Shown here: positions 44,641 to 55,816 of the stretch, in pieces
How positions within the stretch are numbered: position 1 is the first letter of the stretch
Layout: every line of letters begins with the position of its first letter
Assembly (NCBI GenBank): GCA_022701365.1
Contig: JAKUHH010000090.1
Span: 811,024 to 875,023, forward strand
DNA length: 64,000 nucleotides
Origin: Mycocentrospora acerina
Lineage: Eukaryota; Ascomycota; Dothideomycetes; Pleosporales
Reading direction: 5' to 3'
Notes under the pieces: model-generated
Databases searched by the model: none
Seen by the model: only the letters and a program-made list of their open reading frames with translations
Told to the model about the DNA's origin: nothing
Program-made: the position numbers and the translations under genes

Positions 44641-47600
44641 TTCTCCGGAGTGATCAGAAAAGGAGAGATGGAAGGTTTTTCACACACATAAACGTGAGTA
44701 CATGTTCGACGTATCATTAGATTGTAGAGTACTTATTAAGACTCCAAGGCAGTAATCCACAACAAATAATGCATTATGGACACTATTGGAAAACAGCCCA
44801 TCCCTTCGTTAGCATGAGCCGTGTTGTGCAGCGTTGAGACGAAGCCCAAGCCTAGCCTTGATCCACCACTACTTAGAGAATACGAGCAAGATCAGGAGGG
44901 TTTAGTGACAGTCTCCTTGGCAAGGCGTTCCTCGAAGTCGGTCCTTCCGACTACAACATCTCAAACAGGATAGGTGACCTAAAAATCTTCCCAATGAGGT
45001 CACGTTTCTGACAGATGAATAGTCCGTTTATCAGCGTCGTCAGCATCACCGTCATGGTTCAAATAGCACTAGCATAAGATAAGCCCAATAGGCGAGCACA
45101 AACAAGACCTCTTGGCGCACATTGACTGCAAGGTTTGCGATGCAATCATTGACATCTCAAACAGTTTTTTGCGCGGTGTCGTGGCGAAGCAAACAACTAA
45201 AATTTGGACAATGCGCTGTTGGGCGATCAAACCAGTTGGCATTGATGTTCTGAGTTTTAGCGTCTGCACGAGACTCAGCCTCACTTGTTTCAAACGGAAT
45301 TCTAGAAACGACGCCCCGGGAATCTCCATCAGTCAGCATGTTAGAACATGACAAGCGCCTATCCCACCAATGAGAGCCCTGGGCGTAGATGCAACGACCC
45401 GAAGAATTGTGGCAGTGTTCGAAATCTGTAGAGATTTGAAACGTTCTAAGATTTTTCAACGAATAAGTGTACTGGTACCCGCAGCCAACTAGTACGAGCA
45501 TCGTTACTTTTGTGCATCATGTAAACTGGTTTAGAGCTGGTGAAAGCGAGAAAATATATGGTATCCAATGAATGGCAGCGGAGGGTATAAAGCCAAAAGT
45601 CGGCACAACTCACTTGGACAGACAAAAATACGCTACATGTAAATCAATAATTGATGTATCAACTATTGTAAAAACCCAAGTTGCTGATTATCACTTGCCT
45701 AGCCTCGTGATGTACATTTGCATATAGCTCTTTCAATACTAGAGGGGAGTAACTGGTAAGAAACTGATTGATTTTTGTCCCGTGTTTCCCGCAATCGATA
45801 TTTCTTAGCGGTTCCAGAATGCTTAGAAGCTTCTCCAAGAAACCTGACAGACGTCCCCTGTCCCTCGTCGCGCAGGTTATACCGTCAATGAGACTCTGCA
45901 CCGAAATTCCGTCCCCCACATTCCTCAGCGTGCCCTAAATATAGACAAATTTTAACCGGTGCTAGCAAAGACATGCTATTATTGATTTTTAGCTCCTCCA
46001 GCAATGCATATGACTAGAAGTATCGAACGGTTCTATGCTGCCGAGCCACCGAGCGATCAATATGTGCCTTGCTACTGGCGTTGACTGACTCGTATCTTCA
46101 CTCACTAGCATGGATGGCTGCACTACGAGCTCAATGTATTCAATGGGCGCGGTTATGGGAGTCGGGTCAACTTGAAGAGTGCCTCGGAGCGATTTTGCCG
46201 ACAGAGGGATTATATGTACCTTCGTCTTTTGTCAGAGCACAATTGGTGCATGAAGACTACTAACTTAAATGTAGAGACCAGTGTACAGTAGCATTGCGTG
46301 TTATCAATAAATGGGTTTTGTGGAAGTGATCTCTGGGAGATTGATTGAGTGGAGCTTTCCAGAACAGTGTTGGCAGTGGACCCATGCACTGATGATGGTG
46401 CTTTGAAAGATGCCCAAGCTGCTACAATGTACAAGATGGCGAATAGACTCAACCGGAGACTCATGCAATTAGCAGAGTGCTTGAAACAATCATGAAGCTT
46501 TCATAATGCCAAATTGGATTGGTCAGTCTGACAAGCCACGGTAATGCACCATGGCGCTGTCTGCAAGTTACATTGCCATTGACGTTAGCCTGAGCATTGT
46601 TGTAGTATATCCGACCGAGTTTGGATTGTATGCATATTTTTGACAAGGATGGAGGAAGGAATTGAGATTACCTTGATATAGATTTTCGGCAATGCTGCGG
46701 AGTGCGCCCAACGTGAAGGACGTATACTGGAAGCGAATGCAACCCCATGGCCTAATCTTCGTATATCCAATACAGATGGCTTGAAATAGTGCGTCACAAT
46801 ATTGGGATTGCTTGCAAATCAGACGACTTGCGTTACACAGGAGCTCTTCTTGAAGCCCCTGAGTGCATGTAAGCCTGACTGCTTGCAGGAACGCCTGAGG
46901 CCGAGATGACCAGCATAAAATTTACGGCTGCAGGATTATAGCCAGAAATAACAATTTGGATATATTCAACCAAATTTTTCATTGAGATACACATTTATTG
47001 TGATGATGGAGGAAAATGGGCAATTTAAACAAACGAGCCAGCCAGTTCCTCAATTTCTTCCAATGTCGCCAACGCGCAGTTAGCTACTGTCTAATTTTAT
47101 CGGAAGCCTAAGAAGCACAGCCAAATAGTAATGTCAACGCATGATTCAATTGGAAAGCAGTGCAGTATCTCTGTCAATCAGCATGTTTCGAGTTGGCTTG
47201 TGTGAGTAGTAGCACATCTGCACTGCGCCACCCCACCCCCTCAGATTTTACGTTTTCGTTCAACAAATCACTTAACAATCTATCCAGACGGCACTTGATG
47301 AAGGCTATTCTTTGTTTGTGAGATTTGGGAAAGCTCAGTAGTGTGATAAATCTACCATAGTTTCCACCGACAACATGATGTATGTTGTACAATCGGGGTG
47401 GGCCCTCTCGTGTAGCACCTTGGGGTAATTAGTTCGGCTCCCGCGGGTATCGTCTAGAGTCCAATAAATTCCAAAACTCTCATGGTAACCCGAAAAATGA
47501 CTAACTATGCGCAGAGAGTTAAAATGTCGACTAAGTGACCCTTCGAGGCCTCGCCCACTGCAATGGGACACATACCAGTGAAGGGCCCACCCCCATCGGC

Positions 47601-48196
47601 CAAGAGATACTACAGGCAAGGTTCCTTTTCGCTTTTCAAATCAAAATCAGTTTTCAATTGCGTGTCATGACTTCGTGGTACGTAATCGGCTGCACCTTCC
47701 ATGCACCTGCAAAGATCGGCTACTGGGTCTCTCGAGTGGGTCGACCGAGACCAACATTGTTGACTACCCCTTTTGTTCAATACGAGGTGTACATTGCAAA
47801 CTGGACCTTTAGATGGAATTCTCATCTAAGGCCAACTTTGTCTGCCTTGCATATCTCGCGTAGATGGCACATGTGCCGATGTATCTGCGGTTGTACTGCA
47901 TACCGGTTATATTGGTAAGAATTATACAAGACTATCATCCATCGTTTCAGCCTCTAGTACTTCAATTTTCATAACAACAAAGGTTCTTGTCGATGGAAAT
48001 GTGCACGGTGGGTTTGCTATTGATCGATATTATGATGGATATGCCTTAGAATCCCTAGGTGTGTTTGAAAGATAGATGGTCAAAGTTTTCACGTCCGCTC
48101 CCTTAAACATTGGATCCATGTTTCTCGAACTAAAATCAAGATGGAGATTCTTGCCACAGTATTCCTATCCAGCCATCGGAGTTGCTTCTATGCATG
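44641..48196. other. Intergenic, about 3.55 kb
   Basis: This lies between the GT32 start (-) and the exonuclease stop (-). Two minus-strand frames look mildly protein-like: one at 46210-46464 with a signal-peptide-like start (LSLFAILYIVAAWASF), and one at 45659-45919 preceded by a TTTAG acceptor. I could not join them with acceptable introns. Plus-strand frames up to 127 codons look like chance. No repeats were noticed. Confidence 0.45.
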
Positions 48197-49081
48197 CTAA
48201 TAGTCCCAATCGTATTCATCTTCGTCATCATCATATTGACCGAAGTAGTCAACGAACTCGTCGGAGTCATTATCAGGTGGTACGTAGTTCCACCCATCTA
48301 ATAAACTGTTCTGATCTTGACTCCAGCGAGCCAGCGCTCTATCCCGGCCATACGGCTTATAATCAAGCCCATGCGACGACTCGACTCGTTTTTTTCCTTC
48401 CGCAACAACGAGGTTCCGCCATTGGGTAGTTTGCTTCGACCAAAACTTCTCTCGCAGATGTGGGAGGTACTGCACATCACCAATACAATATGAGATAACA
48501 TCCTTGGGGATCGGTCGCTGGTTGAACACCTCGTAGGATCCACCATGTTCAGCCTTGAAAAGTCGCTCGCCCTTTTCCTTTGCCAACTTCCAGCTTGATA
48601 ATTGAAGGGTGGTGGAAGAATTGTCTTCAACGCATTTAGCCAGACCACTCAAGAACTTTCTTGACCCTGTGGTCTTCCTCGTGGCACTCTCCATAAGCTG
48701 CACATCTTCGATACCTTGCAGCGACACCCCAAAATGCGCAAACAAAGCATCGGAGTCGTTGCGAACATCGAAAAACACTTTAAAAATTGTTGCGTCTTCA
48801 AGAATGTCTTTCAGGTCTCTCTTATCCGTCCCAGCAGTATTGAATGCTCGTGCACCTAATTCGTGTATATCGACGAGGTAGACTCGTTGTGGAAATCCAG
48901 CACCAGCAAAGATGGTTAGGATAGAGACGGAGCCCTCGCGGCAGAGGTTAATACCCTCAATATCAATATACATGATTGGCGAGTGGATATTCGCCTGCGA
49001 TGGATAGCAGAGGCTAAGCCAGTCGACCATTTCACTGATTTGTATGGCAGTATTAACGATTTTCGTCTCGATATACCCCAT
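48197..49081 (-). CDS. 3'-5' exonuclease-domain protein (DEDDy, RNase D/WRN-like)
   Basis: This is an intronless frame of 294 residues from the ATG at 49081. An upstream in-frame ATG at 49150 would add 23 residues without family resemblance. The three exonuclease motifs are visible: YIDIEG with Asp40 and Glu42, FFDVRNDSDAL with Asp105, Asp109 and Asp111, and ISYCIGDVQYLPHL with the Tyr and Asp of the DEDDy class. Such domains remove nucleotides from 3' ends of DNA or RNA with two metal ions. The protein has no helicase or HRDC domain, so it belongs to the stand-alone fungal type, probably nuclear or cytosolic. The C-terminus is strongly acidic (DDDEDEYDWDY). Its biological substrate is unknown. 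Confidence 0.87.
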   Translation of the reverse strand: MGYIETKIVNTAIQISEMVDWLSLCYPSQANIHSPIMYIDIEGINLCREGSVSILTIFAGAGFPQRVYLVDIHELGARAFNTAGTDKRDLKDILEDATIFKVFFDVRNDSDALFAHFGVSLQGIEDVQLMESATRKTTGSRKFLSGLAKCVEDNSSTTLQLSSWKLAKEKGERLFKAEHGGSYEVFNQRPIPKDVISYCIGDVQYLPHLREKFWSKQTTQWRNLVVAEGKKRVESSHGLDYKPYGRDRALARWSQDQNSLLDGWNYVPPDNDSDEFVDYFGQYDDDEDEYDWDY

Positions 49082-50781
49082 GTTTTGTTCTACAGAAGAT
49101 AGTGGCAGTAGAAAAGAAGAAAACTTTACGTTTTTTAGTGTAATTTGCAAATTGTAAAAAATCAGGAAAGCATTTGCGCTCAGGTTATTAGCCGTCCTGC
49201 TTGATATTGTGTAAAGCCGCGTCTGCCATGTGATGTCAGCTTATTTCTTTTGAAAAGAGGGTCATGTTATACACAGTTATTCGTTGCATCCAAATTGGTG
49301 TTTGTGCTGATTGGCCAGAGTGAATACCGATTGATTGATCTGAAGAGGGGAAGCTTGATATGCGGAGTGATCCTCAGGTCTTAGCAATTCGTGTAACCAC
49401 CCATCAGGTTTTCGAAGATTACGTCGAATACTCGCTAGATAGAGCGGTATGAATGTGTTGTAAATCTGACGTTGAAATGGGTTGCCTAATGCTCTACCTA
49501 AATATACTTGTCTTGTATTCTTCCCAATCTGACTTACCATAGTATCTGCCCTATTCCAATTCGGTAACACTAAATAGTGAGTGCCATGGACCAATCACAC
49601 GTGCACAGCCTTGTATGTAGCTTTCGAGAAAAAAAAAGAAAAAAAGAGGCAATTCAATGTCGATTTAGAATTTATCAAGAACCAAAATATATAAGTTGCT
49701 GTGAAGACAGTGGAAAGAGTAGGCATTTTACTAAAGTGGAGAATCTTCGCACCCAAATACGCGTCATTCACACTGATTGGCCCGTTCTAGTCTCAATCTA
49801 AACACGAAAATTCTTTCATCTTTGAGTTGATAAAAGAATATTGTCCAATAATTGCGCTTGCAAAGTCACGAAACAAAAGTGTAGCCGTGTTGCTGCCGGC
49901 ACCTACAAAAGGGCACCTACGTTTGCCATAGAAACGACCTTATATACTAGTGAGATTCTTTTTCCAAGACCCATAACAACAGAGGTATTTCTGATTTCAA
50001 CTCGTACTATGCCTTGAATGAACATGGGCTAATGTTCTATTTGAAACACCTCAATAAAAGTGACTGAATGGATATCCTACCTCTCATTCACAGCCTGACA
50101 TAATCACAATATAATCCTCAGCTCCACTTGACAACTGATTAAACGACCATAATGCAGATCTATGTATAGATATCTTATCTTTTCAATCACCCACTCCGAC
50201 TTCGCTCTCATTATATTTTCCCCGCAAGATCGCAAGCTCCAACCTTGTCTCGTCTCGTTTCGTCCCGTCCCGTCCCGTCTTGTCTCTATATTTCTTATCT
50301 CGTCTCATCTCATCTCGTCTCCACTCCAAGCCTACATTCACTTTTCAAACACCTCGAGACATGAATATGGTTGCGCAGAACCACTCGCTGTCATGGTGGT
50401 GGTGGTGGTGGTGGTCGAGAGGATCAGAGCTAGTCCCTCCAGTAAGGTAGGTAGGTAGCACGCCATCAAATGCCGGTCTTGGATCATCATCACGTCGCAT
50501 GCTGTGCTCCGCAGCCGGCGGGCCTTTCTTTACACGCAATCTACTACCCCACTGACGTTGATTGCTCAGCGACTTTTGCCTGCCCCTCATCGGATCAGCA
50601 ATTCAACAGCTATAAAGTCGTGAATCTCAAGATTTAATTTGACTGCTCGATTTGTTTTCACTTTTCCCTACGCTATTGACTCTAGAAAGAATCAAGTGTG
50701 CTCTATTATAAAATACAATCTTGCAAAACTACCGCAATTAAAAAAAAATACAATAAAATATTCCCACGACTATCTCCAAAC
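49082..50781. other. Intergenic, about 1.7 kb, divergent promoters
   Basis: This is shared by the exonuclease gene (-) and the TauD-type gene (+). It contains a pyrimidine-rich CGTCC/TCGTC stretch at 50243-50332, a GGT run at 50392-50416, a GTAG run at 50441-50458 and, nearer the TauD start, TATAAAG at about 50612 and TATAAAAT at about 50706 that could act as TATA elements. No gene is recognised. Confidence 0.5.
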
Positions 50782-52051
50782 ATGGCCATTGCAAAAGACA
50801 TCGAGGCGCGTCAACCAGACATAGCCTACGCGCCCGACCGAGCCAAATACCTCGCGCGCACTCAGAAGCGTCTGGCCACCGAATCCCTCTCCAAGCACCT
50901 CCCCCCAGGTTTCCCGCAAGAACTCACCTCAAATCTCGTCTGGGACAATACCGACATCTCCTCCCGCTACAACTGGACCTACAGCCTCACGCCCGCAGAC
51001 CTGGCAGAAATCCAACTCGCGCTCACCCACTTCAAATCGCTCTCCCTACCCCTCGGCCACGTCTCGCAGGCCACTTTCCCCCTGCCAACACTCCATGCCA
51101 AGCTGCGCGAGATTTCGCACGAAATCCACCATGGCTTTGGCTTCAGCGTCGTGCGCAACCTCCCCGTTGAGACGTCCACACGGGAAGAAATCTTCGCCAT
51201 CTATGCTGGCATCGCTAGCCACATTGCGCCTATCCGTGGACGTCAGGACAACCAGTACAACGGCGTGCCGGCAGACGTGGTGCTGAACCACATCAAGGAT
51301 CTCAGCGCGACGGTTGACCAGAGCAAGATTGGGGCGCCGGCGTATACGGCGGACAAGCAGGTGTTCCACACAGATTCGGGGGATGTGATTGCGCTGTTGT
51401 GTTTGGAGGAGGCGGCCGAGGGAGGAACGAGCCGGGTGAGTAGCGCGTGGAGAGTGTACAACGAGTTGGCGCGGACGCGACCAGATTTGGTGGAGACGTT
51501 GGCGGAAGAATGGCCGACGGAGGTGTAAGTTTTTTTCTTTTCTTCCAAAAGTCGTGGAATATGCCTTTCGCTGACAGTATCAAAGCTTTGACGGCAAGGG
51601 CAAGGGATACGTCAATCGTCCACTTTTGCATTACAATCAGGAGACGCAGAAACTCATCATTCAGTATGCGCGTCGCACGTTTACGGGTTTCCAAGCTCTT
51701 CCACGCCCAACATCTATACCGCCCATTACCGAGGCACAGGCCGAAGCGCTTGATGCGCTGCATTTTCTCGCGGAAAAGTTTGCGCTGGGCCTCGACTTCA
51801 AGAAAGGCGATGTACAGTTTGCCAACAACTTGAGTATTTTCCATGCTAGGGACGGGTTTACAAATGAGGGAGAGAAGCAGAGACATCTGGTGCGCCTGTG
51901 GCTGAGAGATCCTGAAAATGCGTGGGAGACTCCAGAGAGTTTGAGTGACAGGTGGGGGAGGGTGTACGATGGTGTGACGGCGGAGGGACAGGTGTTTCCG
52001 CTTGAGCCGTACATTCGAAGCGCAAGTCTGGGGACCAGCGAGAAAGCCTGA
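50782..52051 (+). CDS. TauD/TfdA-family Fe(II)/2-oxoglutarate dioxygenase, two exons
   Basis: The exons are 50782-51524 and 51586-52051 with a 61 nt intron (GTAAGT donor, CTGAC branch, CAAAG acceptor), giving 402 residues. The ATG at 50782 (MAIAKDIEARQ) is preceded by an AT-rich leader. The jelly-roll metal site is His196-Thr-Asp198 in QVFHTDSGD plus the distal His348 in RHLVRLWLRDPE, with an Arg shortly after for the 2-oxoglutarate carboxylate. These enzymes hydroxylate or desaturate small substrates, and fungal members act on taurine, clavaminate-like or secondary-metabolite intermediates. I see no targeting signal, so it is likely cytosolic. Its stop lies only 56 bp from the stop of the STK19-like gene on the other strand. 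The family is firm and the substrate unknown. Confidence 0.9.
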
Positions 52052-52107
52052 GGGCTTTTTAGGATAGTTTCCGTGTGTTTTTGCGTTCAATGAAAATTTG
52101 AATGGTA

Positions 52108-53340
52108 TCAAACCGTCAATCGCACACCTCTCCCGACGCTTCCCGTCTCAAACAACTCTACAAGCCCAGCCCCCACACACTCCTCCAAGATCCATTCAAA
52201 TCTCATGCCATAGAATTGTTTCCACTTTTTCGTTCGACCCGGAAGAATGCCCTTGAAGTCACCCCTGACAGTTCTCTTATCATCATTTCCTACCCCGCCA
52301 TCCCAGCGCTCACGTAGAACGTCCGTTGGCAATTCCTTGAACTTTGCCTTCTTTAGTATGCTCAACAAGTGTGTGCGCCCCTCACTCAGAAGCTTCGTGT
52401 ATGTGCCAGTATCCGGGAGGGAAAATGTGTACGAAGTCAACGAGGAGAGAGGTCGGCTTGACAGAGATGTACCTCCGTGCATATGGTGGGTGCCAGATAT
52501 GCCACCTACAGCGTCCAGTGAACCTGCTGCATGACGGGATCCGGAAGTGGATATGGAGGAAAGATAATTGGCCCCAGGAGATGCGAAAAAGGACGAATGC
52601 GTGTTTCTCGCTACAGGAGAAGTCAGAAAGCCCGCAGTGCTGAGTGACGAAATTTCAGGTGGGGTGAATGATGTTCCAGGAATTGATGAGGATGTAGGGT
52701 TGGCGTCCATGAGAGAGATGTACTTGTCTGGCTGATGGTTAGTTGGATGAGCTCTAGGTACCGAATACTACGACAGATACGCACCTTTGAGATGCTCGGA
52801 AAGCCCACTGTGAGCTCTAACAAGACTTTGCCATTCTCTTACAAGAGCAATACCATCACCAATGGCCGCGGCCCCAATACCTCGATCAGGAATTGTTGCT
52901 CTCCTTACGACGCCTGCCCGCGCAAGCTCTGCAATTTCACGCTCGACCTTGGTTGATGATGCACTCAGGGCATCGACATGTGCTATGGTGACGAAAGGTG
53001 GCAAACGCCGTTGATAGTTCAAAACCTCTGCGATTCGAGTCGAGTTCATGCTTGGCTTCTCTGGCATTTCGCTGAACATGCGGTTGCGGATATACTCCAT
53101 GTACTGAGGCACATCACGAAAGTTGAGGTCGGAAGCAAGAGAAGCTATTACGCCAGTGTCATCTAGCTGTTGATCATCATAGTTTGACATTGAGGTTGCA
53201 GATGGAAGTGACAGACGGCTCCGTGGAGCTGTTGACGACGGTGAAGACAAGGCTCGCTTTAGGCCAAGGGCAGCGGATGCACTTGTCCGTCTGGACTTTG
53301 TGATGCGCGATGATCGAGCTGGGGTGGTCTGGAAAGACAT
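52108..53340 (-). CDS. STK19-like winged-helix protein, two exons
   Basis: The exons are 53340-52785 and 52727-52108 with a 57 nt intron (GTGCGT donor, CTAAC branch-like, GCCAG acceptor), giving 391 residues. After a basic, Ser-rich N-terminus (1-55) comes the conserved region: LNFRDVPQYMEYIRNRMF, LPPFVTIAHVDALSASST and VEREIAELARAGVVRRATI, which I recognise as the STK19 family. Human STK19 was named a kinase, but later work describes a winged-helix nucleic-acid-binding protein in transcription-coupled repair, and no kinase motifs are visible here either. The second exon holds a Ser/Gly-rich insert and a further helical block (TYTKLLSEGRTHLLSILKKA). It is probably nuclear. It meets the TauD-type gene tail to tail and is divergent from the DGAT2 gene. 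Confidence 0.72.
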
Positions 53341-54086
53341 TTTTTTGGATGGAATTAGTCCGATGGTTTTTGCAGCGGAAAGTGGCAGTCGTTGGCAAGA
53401 GGGTGACTAGGCAGCAAGCAGGAACTAGCTAGTCAAGTGGCAACCAGTCCCAGTCCCAGCTCCAGTCCCAGTCTATTACTGTTCAGCGCGAGCATGTCCT
53501 TGATATGTCGAATGAACTTGAAGTGTCGAGTGTCCTTGATGTGTCGAATGGGCAGGGCATGAGGCGAGTGGCGAGGTCGTGCAACGCCACAAGCACTAAA
53601 CCGCATCAGGGCATGGGAAAGTGAAATGCTGGTCAAGCAACGGGCCGAGGTGCCAAGCACGCATGGCAGCAACCAGCTCTCGTCACGGCTGTTCTATGCT
53701 CTGTGCATTGTGCAGTGTGTAGTGTGCAGTGTGCAGTGTGCATTGTGCATTGTGCATTGGGCTTGTATGTTGGCGTATGTGTGAGTGTATGTGTGTGTGT
53801 GTGTGCGTGCTGTGCGATGAGGTGTTGCAGGTGACAGCAGCGTGTCGGAAGCATGCGGCAGGGGCTCCTGATGTCATGGGGAAGGCGCGACACGCATCAT
53901 CGTGCCCCAACAAAATGTTGCTGCTGCGTTTGGTGTTTGCTCGCGCCATGTCGACGTAGCAGCAGCCACGCAGTCACGCCGCCACGCCGTCACCCAGCCA
54001 CGCACGCCCTGCTGCCACGCTCCCCCTCCTTGTCCCCTCTGCCACTGCCACTGCCACTGCCATTGCTGCCCACCCCCACGCCTGCC
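53341..54086. promoter_or_regulatory. Divergent promoter region packed with short repeats
   Basis: The 746 bp between the STK19-like start (-) and the DGAT2 start (+) hold a CAGTCC hexanucleotide run (53444-53473), two copies of an 18 bp element around TCCTTGATATGTCGAATG (53492-53550, with an intermediate partial copy), a GTGCA/GTGCAGT array (53701-53762), a GT run (53780-53806) and a pyrimidine-rich block with CCACTG repeats just before the DGAT2 ATG. No specific factor sites were identified. Confidence 0.6.
53701..53806. repeat. GTGCA-type array and GT run
   Basis: Imperfect 7-10 bp units (GTGCATT, GTGCAGT, GTGTGCA) run for about 60 bp, followed after a short gap by a GT dinucleotide stretch. 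Confidence 0.85.
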
Positions 54087-55816
54087 ATGTCGCTCAATCC
54101 AGAGCCGTCTGCGCCTGAGGAGCGCGCCGCCCACGACCTGCCGCCCAAGTCGTACGCCGACGCCGCCGAAGAAGGGCTCGAGACAGAATCACATGTCATG
54201 GACGACGCAGCCCAGCGCCTGCGGCACAAGCACCAGAAGCACGACGACAACCACAACGACAGTCACAACCACGACAGGCCCAATGGCGCCAACAAGACGC
54301 ACCAGACGCCGGCCAGCCACGCCAACTACGACGACGACAGCGACGACGGAGCCTCGCTCGAGGGCGTGGGCCTCGATGCAACTCCCAGAAGCCCCACACG
54401 TGGCCACCGCCGCAAGTCGTCGCGCAGCTCGCTGGGCAGCTCGACAGGGCGCAAGAACGGCGACACGGCCGTCCTGGAGAAGCACTCCAACGGCCACGGC
54501 GACGCCCTGACGAGCCTCCAGCCACCCGCTGAGCTGCAGCAGGTGGCTCGCGTCGATGGTCTCAAGCGCAGGAATTCGCAGCTCAAGTCAGGGCGGCAGG
54601 CGGGTGCGGGCTGGCACACGAGCAAGTACGTCTACTCTCATACTCATACTCATCCTCACCCTACCTACCCCGTTCTGCTCACCCTTGCCCAAACAAGGGC
54701 ATAGGCACAGGCACAAGCACATGGGTACAGGCACAAGAACAGGCACAAGCTCAATCACACGCACACACACACGCACCGCCACATGTATTGACCCCCCGCA
54801 GAATTCGCTTCGCCCCCATGAACGTCCCTCTCCAGCGCCGCCTGCAAACGCTCGCCGTCCTCATGCACACGCTCAGCATCGTCGGCGGTCTCGCCATCTT
54901 CTTCTTCCTCTGCAGCATCCCGCTCCTGTGGCCCATCCTCCTCCCCTACACCATCTACTGCCTCTTCTCCAACGCCGGCCACTCGGGCGAGCTGTCGTTC
55001 CGCAGCGAGCGTATGCGCCGCCTGCCCGTCTGGTCGCTGTTTGCCTCGTACTTCCCCGCCCGCCTGCACCGCTCGCAGGAGCTTGAGCCCACGCGCAAGT
55101 ACATCTTTGGATACCACCCTCATGGCATCATCTCCCATGGCGCCTTTGCTGCCTTTGCTACCGAGGCCCTGGGCTTCTCTCAGCTCTTCCCGGGCATCAC
55201 CAACGCCCTGCTGACCCTCGACTCCAACTTCCGCTACCCCATCTACCGCGAGTATGCTCTTCGCCTGGGCATGGCTTCCGTGTCCCGCGAATCGTGCGAG
55301 AACATACTGTCAAAAGGCGGCCACAATGGCGAGGGTATGGGTCGTGCCATTACCATTGTTGTCGGTGGCGCTCGCGAGTCCCTCGATGCACGTCCTGGCA
55401 TCGTCCGCCTGGTCCTCCGCCGTCGTAAGGGCTTCGTCAAGATGGCCATTCGAACTGGTGCTGACCTTGTCCCCGTACTCGCTTTTGGCGAAAACGACGT
55501 CTACGACCAGCTCGACACTGAGTCGCACCCCTACATTCACAAATTTCAGATGCTCGTCAAGAAGTTCATGGGCTTCACAGTTCCCATTTTCCATGCCAGA
55601 GGCATCTTTAACTACGATGTCGGCATGATGCCCTACCGCAGGCCCATTAACATCGTCGTCGGGAGGCCCATTAGAGTAGTACAGAATAAGCACCCAGATC
55701 TTGAGTACATGAACCAAGTTCACGACCAGTACATCACCGAGTTGATGCGTCTATGGAACGATCACAAGGACATGTTTGCCAAGCACCGAACGGCCGAGCT
55801 GGAAATTGTAGAGTAA
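54087..55816 (+). CDS. Diacylglycerol O-acyltransferase, DGAT2 family, two exons
   Basis: The exons are 54087-54625 and 54802-55816 with a 176 nt intron rich in CACAAG/CTCATA short repeats, giving 517 residues. DGAT2 transfers an acyl group from acyl-CoA to diacylglycerol in the ER and at lipid droplets, the last step of triacylglycerol synthesis. The catalytic half begins at residue 181 with the PMNVPLQRRLQTLAV region, then a hydrophobic hairpin (about 200-240), the active-site His285-Pro-His287-Gly in FGYHPHGIISHGAF, FPGITNALLTLDSNFR, VVGGARESLDARPG, and RKGFVKMAIRTGADLVPVLA. Exon 1 encodes a disordered, His/Asp/Asn- and Ser-rich extension of about 180 residues, longer than in yeast Dga1, so the intron falls almost exactly at the domain boundary. 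Family certain; the extension's role is unknown. Confidence 0.94.

Noticed and set aside
45659..46464. Possible secreted protein gene: a signal-peptide-like frame at 46210-46464 and a helical frame at 45659-45919 on the minus strand
   Set aside because: I could not connect the two with introns that keep the frame and have acceptable signals. The intermediate open frames change phase, and no family is recognisable.
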